A stretch of 64,000 nucleotides of DNA from Balneolaceae bacterium (GTDB lineage: Bacteria > Bacteroidota > Rhodothermia > Balneolales > Balneolaceae), in assembly GCA_017795005.1 (NCBI GenBank), contig CP051242.1, forward strand, positions 3,154,119 to 3,218,118. The letters are read 5' to 3'. Position 1 is the stretch's first letter. The number at the start of each line of letters is the position of its first letter. Made by a program: the position numbers and the translations under genes. Positions 54,165 through 62,918 of the stretch are shown here, piece after piece. The notes under the pieces were generated by a model. It worked only from the letters and a program-made list of their open reading frames with translations. It did not search any database and was not told the origin of the DNA.

Positions 54165-57100
54165 ATGTTTAAAAAGCTACTTTCAATAGCTACGCTATTG
54201 CTTTTTGTTGGTACGGCTGCTTTTGCTCAAAGTGGATCTGTTTCCGGTGTGGTAACAGATGCTACTTCAGGTGAAGGAATGCCAGCTGTAACAGTACAAA
54301 TTGTTGAATTATCAAAAGGAACATCCACTAATATTGATGGTGAATACACCATTTCTAGTGTTCCAGCTGGTACTTATACACTAAGAGCAACTTTTGTTGG
54401 TTTTAAGTCATTTGAAACAGAAATCACTGTCGGTTCTGGTGAAACTGTCCAGGACATCAACTTGGTTGAAGACATTCTAGGTCTTGAAGAAGTTGTTGTT
54501 ACCGGTGTAGGTTCTGGTACATCTACTCAAAAACTAGGTTTCTCAGTTGCCAAAGTTGGTGCACAAGAACTTAATGAAGTTCCTGCTGCCGATGTAGGTT
54601 CTGCAATTACTGCAAAAGTTCCTGGCGTAACTGTTGTAAATGCATCAGGAGATCCATCTTCTGCTGCTTCTATTCGTTTAAGAGGTTCAACTTCTCTTGG
54701 TAATGATCAGTCACCACTAATTATTGTTGATGGTGTTATTACTGACGGAAGCCTATCTGATATTAACATGCAAGACGTTGAGTCTATTGAGATTGTAAAA
54801 GGTGCCGCTGGTGCTTCTTTATATGGTTCTTTAGCTGGTAACGGTGTTATTCAGGTTATTACTAAAAGAGCTTCTCAATCAATTGACCGTCCTCAGGTTA
54901 CTTTAAGAAGTGAATATGGATTCTCTACTATTGCAAGAGAATATCCTGTTGCTACAACTCATGCTTGGGTTGATGACTCTGTTGTTGAAGACGGATACGT
55001 TACTTCTTGGGATGGTTGGGAAGTTTATGACACAGATCGTGTGTTTGATAACCCATATCCAGTAAATTACGATAATACAGAACAAGTATTTACAGGACAG
55101 CCATTCAATTCAAACTATGTAAGTATTGCAAACTCTTCCGGAAGCTTCAATTATTTTGCTTCTTTCGAAGATTTGACTCAGAGCGGTGTAATTGAAAACT
55201 TTGATTCTTACGACCGTACTTCTGTTCGATTAAATGCAGATTACCTCTATGACGAGAAGTTTAAGTTAGCTTTTAGTGGAAGTTATGTTACTTCCGAGTA
55301 TCCTGATGTTAATGAACAGGGACAAGGTGCTAACTTTTTCTACTCTACTTTAACCGCTCCTCCAATTCTTAACTTCCTTGAAACCGGTGCTGATGGACAA
55401 CCATTAAATAATGGTCTTTCTGGTTACGGAGTGATTGGTAGTAACGTACAGAATCCTTTATATGTAGCCGAAAATTTCCAGGATGATGAAAGCAGAGAGC
55501 GTTTCATTGTTGGAATTAGCGCATCTTACACTATTAATGACTGGTTATCTGTAGATGCAAGACAGTCGTTTGATAAATCTTATCAACTAAATACAACTGC
55601 TACTTCTCCGGGTTATCAAACTCCTTCTCCACAGAATACCCTAAATAATGGTTACGAAAGTAGATGGATAGCTAATACAACAACTGCCATTTCTGAAGTT
55701 TGGGCTACCAGCCGTTTTGAAATGGATGATTTGAATATCCGAGTAATTGCAAAATACCTCTATGAAGACAGAGATTACGAGCGTTACTTCCTCGAAGGTT
55801 TCAGATACTCTGTTGCTGGTATTCGTAGCTTCAGCGCTTTAGATCAGTCGACCTTCTCTATTACTAATTTAGAAACCGAAGAACGTGCTGAGAATTTTAT
55901 TCTTGACGCTGAATTCGATTATGATGATAAAATTATCCTAGGTGTAATGGGACGTCGTGATGGTTCTTCCAGCTTTGGTGAAGATGAAAGATACCAATTC
56001 TATTACAGAGCTTCTCTTGCTTACCGTTTAAGTGAAGACATTGAAATCGATAATATTCAGGAGTTGAAGTTACGTGCTTCTTACGGTACTTCAGGTCAGC
56101 GACCTCCATTTGCTGCTCAGTATGAAACTTACACTCCAGGTAGTACCGTATTACTTCCTAATGTATTAGGTAACACAGAAATTAAACCTTCTGTTGTTGC
56201 AGAAACTGAAGTTGGTGTAGATGTTGCTTTCTTAGACAAGTTTAGCATGCAAGTAAACTATGCATTAGCAAACATCACAAATGACTACCTACAAGCTCCT
56301 CTTACTTCTGATAACCCATTCGGTTCTCAGTGGCAGAATGTTGGAGAGATTGAAAACAAATCTTTTGAAGTTGGTTTACAAGCTAACCTTGTTAATACCA
56401 AAGATCTACAATCAGGATTTAATCTTTCATTCTCAACAACTGATCAGAAAGTGACTGATCTTGGTGGTGTACCTGCATTTACCAGAGCTGCTGGTGGTGC
56501 ACTTAACCTGTTCAGATTCGAAGAAGGTGTTTCTTACGGAGCAATGTATGGTAACCAACTTATTTCTTCTGTAAGTCAACTTTCAGTAGATGCGAATGGT
56601 TTTGTACTAAACGCTGGTGGTGGAACATTAACTCCTGCTGACTTCGAAGTTAATAGTTTAGGTCACGTAGTTATTTCTGCTGACAGAGGAACTCAGGCTG
56701 AACGACCTATGTATCTCTTTGACGAGGAAACAGGAGACGAAGCTATTGTTAAAATTGGTGACACAAACCCCGACTTTGAACTAGGTCTTTCCGGAAACTT
56801 AAACTGGAAAAACTTTGGACTGTTTATGGTTTGGAACTGGTCTCAGGGCGGTGAAGTATACAACTATACCAAGCAATTACTAATCTTCAACTTCCGTCAC
56901 CAAGATTTGGAAGACCTTACTCGTGCTGGTTATGATCCAGATTATTTAACTGCCTCTGATGGACTTTATAATGCTTCTGATGCACTTAGTTATTACGTGG
57001 AGGATGCTTCTTATTTAAAACTTAGAGAGCTTTCTCTGTCATATACTTTTGCAAATGACATGCTAGGTTCTTTAGGAGATTATGTAAGAGATGTAAAACT

Positions 57101-57254
57101 CGCTATTGTAGGTAGAAATCTTCTAACCTTCACTGAGTACACAGGATATGATCCTGAAGTAGCATTAAGAACCAACTCTACTAACTTCCGTTTAGATGAG
57201 TATTCTTATCCTAACTTCAGAACTTTCACCGGTTCTATTCAGATTAGATTTTAA
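54165..57254 (+). CDS. SusC/RagA-type TonB-dependent outer-membrane transporter
   Basis: A 1029-residue outer-membrane barrel. The signal peptide MFKKLLSIATLLLFVGTAAFAQ is followed by a carboxypeptidase-D-like regulatory domain (about 25-100, SGVVTDATSGEGMPAVTVQI), a TonB-contact region (LGLEEVVVTGVGSG near 108) and the plug with RLRGSTSLGNDQSPLIIVDGV near 168. The C-terminal strand ends FTGSIQIRF with a terminal Phe. Preferred codons (GCT, GGT, TCT, ACT) dominate, suggesting high expression. It pairs with the SusD gene 19 bp downstream. No glycoside hydrolase is nearby, so substrate is unknown; peptides or glycans are possible. Confidence 0.92.
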   Translation: MFKKLLSIATLLLFVGTAAFAQSGSVSGVVTDATSGEGMPAVTVQIVELSKGTSTNIDGEYTISSVPAGTYTLRATFVGFKSFETEITVGSGETVQDINLVEDILGLEEVVVTGVGSGTSTQKLGFSVAKVGAQELNEVPAADVGSAITAKVPGVTVVNASGDPSSAASIRLRGSTSLGNDQSPLIIVDGVITDGSLSDINMQDVESIEIVKGAAGASLYGSLAGNGVIQVITKRASQSIDRPQVTLRSEYGFSTIAREYPVATTHAWVDDSVVEDGYVTSWDGWEVYDTDRVFDNPYPVNYDNTEQVFTGQPFNSNYVSIANSSGSFNYFASFEDLTQSGVIENFDSYDRTSVRLNADYLYDEKFKLAFSGSYVTSEYPDVNEQGQGANFFYSTLTAPPILNFLETGADGQPLNNGLSGYGVIGSNVQNPLYVAENFQDDESRERFIVGISASYTINDWLSVDARQSFDKSYQLNTTATSPGYQTPSPQNTLNNGYESRWIANTTTAISEVWATSRFEMDDLNIRVIAKYLYEDRDYERYFLEGFRYSVAGIRSFSALDQSTFSITNLETEERAENFILDAEFDYDDKIILGVMGRRDGSSSFGEDERYQFYYRASLAYRLSEDIEIDNIQELKLRASYGTSGQRPPFAAQYETYTPGSTVLLPNVLGNTEIKPSVVAETEVGVDVAFLDKFSMQVNYALANITNDYLQAPLTSDNPFGSQWQNVGEIENKSFEVGLQANLVNTKDLQSGFNLSFSTTDQKVTDLGGVPAFTRAAGGALNLFRFEEGVSYGAMYGNQLISSVSQLSVDANGFVLNAGGGTLTPADFEVNSLGHVVISADRGTQAERPMYLFDEETGDEAIVKIGDTNPDFELGLSGNLNWKNFGLFMVWNWSQGGEVYNYTKQLLIFNFRHQDLEDLTRAGYDPDYLTASDGLYNASDALSYYVEDASYLKLRELSLSYTFANDMLGSLGDYVRDVKLAIVGRNLLTFTEYTGYDPEVALRTNSTNFRLDEYSYPNFRTFTGSIQIRF

Positions 57255-57273
57255 TCAATAAATATTATTTATC

Positions 57274-59064
57274 ATGAATACTAAAAATTTAACAAAACTA
57301 TTTTCTGCTGCCTTTTTAAGCCTTCTGGTTTTTGCCAGTTGTGCCGATCTCGGCGTGGAAAACCTGAACGAGCCTACTAAAGAGGCTGTTGAGGGGAATG
57401 CAGAAAATCAGGCTAAATTATTAGCTGGTGGTTTTTATGACCTTACTACTGCTATACATTCATCATATGCTACACACCCTGATTTATTAGCAGATCAAAT
57501 TACCTCAACTAATAACGTACGTAACTTCTGGGATTTCGCTCAGGAGCCAAAAATTCGTCTTTCTAACTCAGCCACTTATTCAGGCGCAAATTCATATGCG
57601 GCTTTTTATGGTGGGTTTAACTCAGCCGTTTCAACTTCCAACTTATTCATCAATAACATTGTGAATAATGGAATTGAAATTTCTGATGCAGTTGGAAATG
57701 ATGTAACTGAATCTATTCTTGCTCAGGCTTACCTGCTGCGTGGACTTGCAAGAGGTTATCTGGGTCTGATGTATGATCAGGCATTCCTGATTGACGAAAA
57801 TTTCGTTATCGGCGAAGATACTCCTACTTTTGCTTCATACAATGCACTTATTGATGCTTCAATTAGTGATTTAGATCAAGCGATTTCACTTGCGACTAAT
57901 TTTGCGGGTGACGGTTTTGTCTTTAATACTATGCCAAATCCGGCTAATACCTGGTCACAGGACGAGTTCATCGACATTGCAAACTCTTACGCTGCTAAAA
58001 TTCTTGCTGGTGAAGCAAGAACAGCGGCTGAAGCGGCAAATACCGACTGGACTGCGGTACTTAACTATGCAAATAATGGTATTGGCGGACCAGATGCTAA
58101 TTCTTCATTGGGTTCATTCTACAATGACAATATTGGTTCTGCTGGTGAATTCGCAAGTTATTACAATGACTGGTCGAACTTCATTGTATCGTGTGCAACA
58201 TCTGCAATTAATTCTTGTTCGGGCTACCTTCCTACTGATGTGAAAGTTGTTCACTCAATGGTTCCTGATTATCCAACGACTTACCCCGCAGATTCTGCTC
58301 AGGGAACAGTTGCTGCCTATGACACTGCATTCAGTGCCGATCCAAGACTGGAAGGGTACTATATCTATACAAGAAATGGCGGTTTCTTAAATTCATCAAG
58401 AAACGCTAATCTTTATAGCAATTACTTCAGTGCGAGATTGTACTCTGGTAATGACTGGTGGGTTGCTACAAATAGTGTACCTTTCTTTACTGATAATGAG
58501 AATACACTTCTTATTGCTGAAGCACAGTTAATGCTTGGACAAGGACCACAAGCAGCTCTTACCCTAAATGGATCTGCTTCTGGTACAGGAACTACTACAA
58601 TCGGATTTGAATTAAACTCCGAAGCTACAAACGTAATAGAAGATGGTACTTTGTCAGGTGGACACACTATGTTAGGCACTGAAGGTGATGCGGCATTCCA
58701 GTTTGCTCTGATGAGAGAATACGCTGTTGAAGTCGCTACTTTAGGTGGTGTAGGCTCAAACTGGTTCTTCATGAGAAGACATGACCTTCTTCAGGAAGGA
58801 ACAATAACCATGTTTCCGGTACCTGTAGGGGAATTGGAAATTCTTGGCATCACAGTTTATCAATTTGGTGGTGTTGATGCTGCTGGAGACGTAGGTACTG
58901 CTTCCGGTGATAATTCATGGACTAATCTGGCAACTGCTGCCGGATTAAAAACCCGTACTAAAGTTGCTAGCATGAGTTTCGAAAGACCATCAACTAATGA
59001 TGCGAAAATCGATGTTGATGCTGCTAAAGCTAATTTTTCAAGCAAAGGTGCTTCTAATAACTAG
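57274..59064 (+). CDS. SusD/RagB-type substrate-binding lipoprotein
   Basis: A 596-residue lipoprotein: MNTKNLTKLFSAAFLSLLVFASC with a lipobox Cys, then the NLNEPTKEAVEGNAENQAKLLAGGFYDLTTAI pattern of SusD N-termini. The middle part contains TPR-like helices (QAYLLRGLARGYLGLMYDQAF), and the C-terminal half the LLIAEAQLMLGQG region. It caps the SusC barrel as a surface lid that binds substrate. It follows SusC by 19 bp and is followed by a strong terminator, so the operon is two genes. Highly biased codons again suggest strong expression. Confidence 0.92.
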   Translation: MNTKNLTKLFSAAFLSLLVFASCADLGVENLNEPTKEAVEGNAENQAKLLAGGFYDLTTAIHSSYATHPDLLADQITSTNNVRNFWDFAQEPKIRLSNSATYSGANSYAAFYGGFNSAVSTSNLFINNIVNNGIEISDAVGNDVTESILAQAYLLRGLARGYLGLMYDQAFLIDENFVIGEDTPTFASYNALIDASISDLDQAISLATNFAGDGFVFNTMPNPANTWSQDEFIDIANSYAAKILAGEARTAAEAANTDWTAVLNYANNGIGGPDANSSLGSFYNDNIGSAGEFASYYNDWSNFIVSCATSAINSCSGYLPTDVKVVHSMVPDYPTTYPADSAQGTVAAYDTAFSADPRLEGYYIYTRNGGFLNSSRNANLYSNYFSARLYSGNDWWVATNSVPFFTDNENTLLIAEAQLMLGQGPQAALTLNGSASGTGTTTIGFELNSEATNVIEDGTLSGGHTMLGTEGDAAFQFALMREYAVEVATLGGVGSNWFFMRRHDLLQEGTITMFPVPVGELEILGITVYQFGGVDAAGDVGTASGDNSWTNLATAAGLKTRTKVASMSFERPSTNDAKIDVDAAKANFSSKGASNN

Positions 59065-59084
59065 CTTATAAAACTTATAAAAAA

Positions 59085-59113
59085 AGCCCTCAAGTAATTG
59101 AGGGCTTTTTTTT
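59085..59113 (+). terminator. Rho-independent terminator after SusD, usable in both directions
   Basis: AGCCCTCAA (59085-59093) pairs with TTGAGGGCT (59098-59106), followed by a T-run (59106-59113) and preceded by an A-run. It serves SusD and the convergent lipoprotein gene. Confidence 0.92.
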
Positions 59114-59124
59114 GTTACGATTTT

Positions 59125-59601
59125 TTATTCAACTACACTTATTTTAACCGGATAATCGGTTGGGGCAGTTATTGTAAAAGTTGTACTATCAGCCCTTTGA
59201 AGAATTAATACCCCACCTATATGTAGCTGATAGGATTCAGACGGAATAATTACTGCAGTATTAAATCCATTTTTTTCACTATTTCTATAAGTCTGAAGAT
59301 TCAATAAAAGAGCAATACTGAATGGGTTATTCGGTTCGAACCGTTCTATTTCGTTAGCCTCATATCTCGATTTACTTGCAGGTAAAGAATAATTATCCTG
59401 CCCCTGCAACTCATAATCTTCATAATGAGTATATCTAATCCCATCAATTTCTATCCAATGTAGATCCTGAATACTATTTACTCCTGCAAATTCAAGTTTC
59501 ATGGTTTCACCCGTATACACATTAGTATCCGAGTTACAACCAATAAAGCATATACTAATAACAAAAAGTAATTTTATCTTATCAGAAACAGATCTATTCA
59601 T
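59125..59601 (-). CDS. Small lipoprotein, function unknown
   Basis: I start at the ATG at 59601 (MNRSVSDKIKLLFVISICFIGC), giving a lipobox Cys; an ATG 21 nt upstream is less likely. The 158-residue protein is beta-rich in its mature part (GVLILQRADSTTFTITAP near the end) and carries no known motif. It is convergent with SusD, ending 12 bp from the terminator, and lies just downstream of the tRNA gene's terminator. It could be related to the SusCD system or independent. Confidence 0.6.
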   Translation of the reverse strand: MNRSVSDKIKLLFVISICFIGCNSDTNVYTGETMKLEFAGVNSIQDLHWIEIDGIRYTHYEDYELQGQDNYSLPASKSRYEANEIERFEPNNPFSIALLLNLQTYRNSEKNGFNTAVIIPSESYQLHIGGVLILQRADSTTFTITAPTDYPVKISVVE

Positions 59602-59620
59602 TTTTATAATATTTAAGTTC

Positions 59621-59654
59621 AAAAAAAAAGCCTCTTCGATTATTCAAAGAGGCT
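59621..59654 (-). terminator. Rho-independent terminator of the initiator tRNA
   Basis: On the minus strand AGCCTCTT (from 59654) pairs with AAGAGGCT, closing a 10-nt loop, followed by nine Ts (As at 59621-59629 on the plus strand). It begins 4 bp past the tRNA 3' end. Confidence 0.88.
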
Positions 59655-59657
59655 TAA

Positions 59658-59733
<76 letters not shown>

Positions 59734-59852
59734 ATTTGAGGACTGAAAAGATACAAGTTTTACGATACCAACTTCAACTCTAATTTTTCAATATTTCTCA
59801 ATTTCTTCTTTACTGCTTTTCATATTTTTAAATAAATAAAAGAATAGAGAAT

Positions 59853-61109
59853 ATGATATCATCAATAGAAGCAATTACCCTTGAAAATGAATTCGGAGCT
59901 CACAATTATCATCCCCTACCGGTTGTATTAGCAAAAGGTGAGGGAGTTTTTGTATGGGATCCTGAAGGGAAAAAATATTTTGATTTCCTTTCAGCTTATT
60001 CCGCTGTTAATCAGGGACATTGCCATCCAGTAATTACACAAGCATTAGTTGGTCAGTCCCATACCTTAACTCTGACTTCCAGAGCATTTTACAATAGCGT
60101 GCTTGGTGAATATGAAAAGTACATTACTGAGTATTTTGGCTTTGATAAGGTTCTTCCTATGAATACCGGAGCTGAGGGTGTGGAAACAGCTATTAAAATC
60201 TGCCGAAAATGGGCATATGAAAAAAGAGGTATTGATGAGAATAAGGCTCAGATTATTGTATGTGAAAACAACTTTCATGGTCGCACTACTACGGTTATTT
60301 CTTTTTCAAATGATACTGATGCGAAAAAGAATTTCGGACCATACACTCCAGGATTTATAAAAATTCCCTATAACAATTTAGAAGCACTTAAAGAGGCTTT
60401 AAAAGAACCTAATGTAGCAGGTTTTTTAGTGGAACCAATTCAGGGGGAAGCGGGAGTTGTAGTTCCGGATAACAATTTTATCAAAGAGGCTACCGAATTA
60501 TGTAACCAAGCTAATATTCTGTTTATTGCCGATGAAATTCAAACAGGAATTGCCAGAACAGGCGGTTTATTAGCGGTTTGTGGAGATTGTACCTGTTTGA
60601 GCCATTGTGAACGACAGGCTTCGTACACAAAACCAGACATACTTATTTTAGGTAAAGCTCTCTCAGGAGGATCATATCCAGTATCTGCTGTATTAGCCGA
60701 TAATGAAATAATGGAAGTTATAAAACCCGGTCAACATGGCTCTACCTATGGTGGAAACCCACTCGCTTGTAAGGTAGCCATGGCGGCTCTTGATGTTGTA
60801 AAAAAAGAAAAGCTAGCCCAAAATGCGCGCACGCTTGGAAAACTTTTCAGAGAAGAAATGAATCAACTTGTTGCTGATTTTGATCTTTTCGTGAAAGTCA
60901 GAGGTAAAGGGTTACTTAACGCAGTTGTAATTAACGACACTCCGGACAGCGATACAGCATGGCGGTTTTGCATAGCTTTAAAGGATAATGGACTACTTGC
61001 AAAACCTACTCATGGAAATATTATTCGTTTTGCTCCCCCTCTTGTTATGACTGAAGAACAACTGATGGAATGTGTAGGCATTATACGAAAAACAGCATCA
61101 GAATTTTGA
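59853..61109 (+). CDS. rocD: Ornithine aminotransferase
   Basis: Transfers the delta-amino group of ornithine to 2-oxoglutarate, giving glutamate semialdehyde. The 418-residue PLP enzyme has [19 protein letters not shown] near residue 105, the Schiff-base lysine in [15 protein letters not shown] near 268, and [17 protein letters not shown] near 295. A four-cysteine insert ([13 protein letters not shown], about 245-258) sits before the lysine, a feature I believe is shared by related Bacteroidota enzymes. It is preceded by the tRNA gene 120 bp away. Standalone position; no other arginine or proline genes are near. Confidence 0.92.
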   Translation: MISSIEAITLENEFGAHNYHPLPVVLAKGEGVFVWDPEGKKYFDFLSAYSAVNQGHCHPVITQALVGQSHTLTLTSRAFYNSVLGEYEKYITEYFGFDKVLPMNTGAEGVETAIKICRKWAYEKRGIDENKAQIIVCENNFHGRTTTVISFSNDTDAKKNFGPYTPGFIKIPYNNLEALKEALKEPNVAGFLVEPIQGEAGVVVPDNNFIKEATELCNQANILFIADEIQTGIARTGGLLAVCGDCTCLSHCERQASYTKPDILILGKALSGGSYPVSAVLADNEIMEVIKPGQHGSTYGGNPLACKVAMAALDVVKKEKLAQNARTLGKLFREEMNQLVADFDLFVKVRGKGLLNAVVINDTPDSDTAWRFCIALKDNGLLAKPTHGNIIRFAPPLVMTEEQLMECVGIIRKTASEF

Positions 61110-61120
61110 TCACTATTCTA

Positions 61121-61870
61121 TTAAATACCTAACCATGCTTTAAGTTCAGGGGTTTTATTTCTGCTTATGATAATTTCCTGATCAACTTCTGGTTCCAAGT
61201 TCACTATTACCTGACCTTTAAAATATGGTTCCAGATTCACTATTGAGTCTAGCTGAACAATAAACTGACGATTTAGCCGAAAGAAAGTATTCGGATCAAG
61301 AAGATCTTCCAGTTCTGAAAGAGTATAATTAATCACGAACTTTTTTCTGTTTTTCGAGACCAGCCATACCAGTTTATCATTTGCCATGAAATAGGCTATT
61401 TCTTCTATAGCCATAGGAAAAAGCTTTCTACCGTATTTTACCAGGAATCTTTTCTTGAACCCTTCTTGTCGGAGAAAGTCACTTTTAAACATAAATGGTT
61501 CCGCCTGATTCAGGACCTCTTTGAAGCGGATAAACTTGTCTATCGCCTTTTGTAATTGAGGAAAAGAAATTGGCTTCACTAAATAGTCTATCGCATTTAA
61601 CTCAAATGCCTTCAAAGCGTATTCATCATAAGCCGTTGTGAAAATAACAGGTGTTTTAATCTCTACCCCTTCCAGAACTTCGAAACAAGATCCATCAGCT
61701 AGCTCGATATCCATAAAAATAAGATCCAATTTTTCCGAATTAATGATTTTCAGAGCCTCCTCTCCAGTTTCAGCTACTCCTACTATCTGTGTAGAGGGAC
61801 TAGCTTCCTGGATAAGTTTACTCAGCATTCTACTTGCCGGGGTTTCATCTTCACAAATTAGAACTTTCAT
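61121..61870 (-). CDS. LytTR-family response regulator
   Basis: A 249-residue two-component regulator. The receiver domain (about 1-120) has phospho-acceptor Asp in LIFMDIELADGS near residue 55 and Lys in DYLVKPISFPQL near 105. The C-terminal LytTR DNA-binding domain (about 150-245) has IEEIAYFMANDKLVWLV and FFRLNRQFIVQLDSI. It overlaps the upstream histidine kinase by 20 nt, so the pair is translationally coupled. LytTR proteins bind imperfect direct repeats; the target is not visible here. Confidence 0.93.
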   Translation of the reverse strand: MKVLICEDETPASRMLSKLIQEASPSTQIVGVAETGEEALKIINSEKLDLIFMDIELADGSCFEVLEGVEIKTPVIFTTAYDEYALKAFELNAIDYLVKPISFPQLQKAIDKFIRFKEVLNQAEPFMFKSDFLRQEGFKKRFLVKYGRKLFPMAIEEIAYFMANDKLVWLVSKNRKKFVINYTLSELEDLLDPNTFFRLNRQFIVQLDSIVNLEPYFKGQVIVNLEPEVDQEIIISRNKTPELKAWLGI

Positions 61871-62900
61871 TGTATCTGGTATGAATTAATGGAACAGCAA
61901 CAGAGAAGTAATCCTTTGTTTTTTCAATCACAATTTCTTTATCAGAAAGGTATCCATACCTCTCCTTCAAATTGGTTAATCCTACACCTGTACTTCTTAT
62001 ATGTGTACTATTTTTAGGTTGAAGATTATTTTGGATTACTAATGATCCTTTACTTTGAAATATCTTGATGAAAAGTGGTTTTCTTGTAGAAATCTCATTG
62101 TGCTTCACTGCATTTTCGATAATCAATTGAAGAGTAGCCGGAGGTATTGTATAGGTTTCCGGTTTATCAATCTCTACTTTATAATTAATCTTATCGTTAA
62201 ACCTCACTTTTAACAAGAAAATATACTTCTCAATAAATTCCAGCTCTACTGAAAGATCAATTAGCTCCTCCCTCTTTGTTGATAAAATATATCTATAAAC
62301 GGCACTGAGCCGATCTAAATATAATCGTGCTAATTTAGGGTCGTCTTCTATTAATGAGCTAATTACATTGAAATTATTAAATAAAAAATGCGGACTTACC
62401 TGTGCCTGAAGTGCTCCTAATTTAGCTTTTATATTTTCCTTTTCGAGAAACTGATTTCTTATTAAAGAACTCTTCCAATCCTCAAAAATAACTTCAGAGT
62501 TAACAAATCCTGCAATTAAAAAAGAGAAAACTATTGCGAAAAGGTTGTATTCCAGAATACCAGGCCACCAAATTTGCATCGACCAAATGTATTTATAAAG
62601 AATGACCATAAAACAGGTAACAACCAGTGGAGTGAAAATAATAGTTGAAAGTACCTCAACTGCTCCCCGCAAAAGTATTTTTTCTTTCCACCCTAAATAC
62701 CCTTCTAATACGCTACTTTTCAGATTATGAAACTCAAATATTGATACTAAGATGCAGAAAACAACCAATGTATACTGTATATGCGCATAAAGTGTTATTT
62801 CACTTATTTGATAACCCCTTATTAAAAACAGAAGTAAATATGAGGGCAACGCAAAAAGTAGCGATAAAAGAAGCCTATTTGTGAACGTATTAAATTTCAA
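61851..62900 (-). CDS. LytS-type sensor histidine kinase
   Basis: A 349-residue membrane kinase. Four to five N-terminal hydrophobic segments (about 10-145) lead to a His_kinase domain with LQAQVSPHFLFNNFNVISSL near 165 (the phospho-accepting His) and an ATP-binding region with LIENAVKHN near 262 and GVGLTNLKERYG near 306. There is no separate sensory domain. It overlaps the response regulator and follows the SMP-30-like gene by 18 bp, so the three share an operon on the minus strand. Confidence 0.92.
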   Translation of the reverse strand: MKFNTFTNRLLLSLLFALPSYLLLFLIRGYQISEITLYAHIQYTLVVFCILVSIFEFHNLKSSVLEGYLGWKEKILLRGAVEVLSTIIFTPLVVTCFMVILYKYIWSMQIWWPGILEYNLFAIVFSFLIAGFVNSEVIFEDWKSSLIRNQFLEKENIKAKLGALQAQVSPHFLFNNFNVISSLIEDDPKLARLYLDRLSAVYRYILSTKREELIDLSVELEFIEKYIFLLKVRFNDKINYKVEIDKPETYTIPPATLQLIIENAVKHNEISTRKPLFIKIFQSKGSLVIQNNLQPKNSTHIRSTGVGLTNLKERYGYLSDKEIVIEKTKDYFSVAVPLIHTRYNESSNL

Positions 62901-62918
62901 TTCGAATTCAACTGTTCT

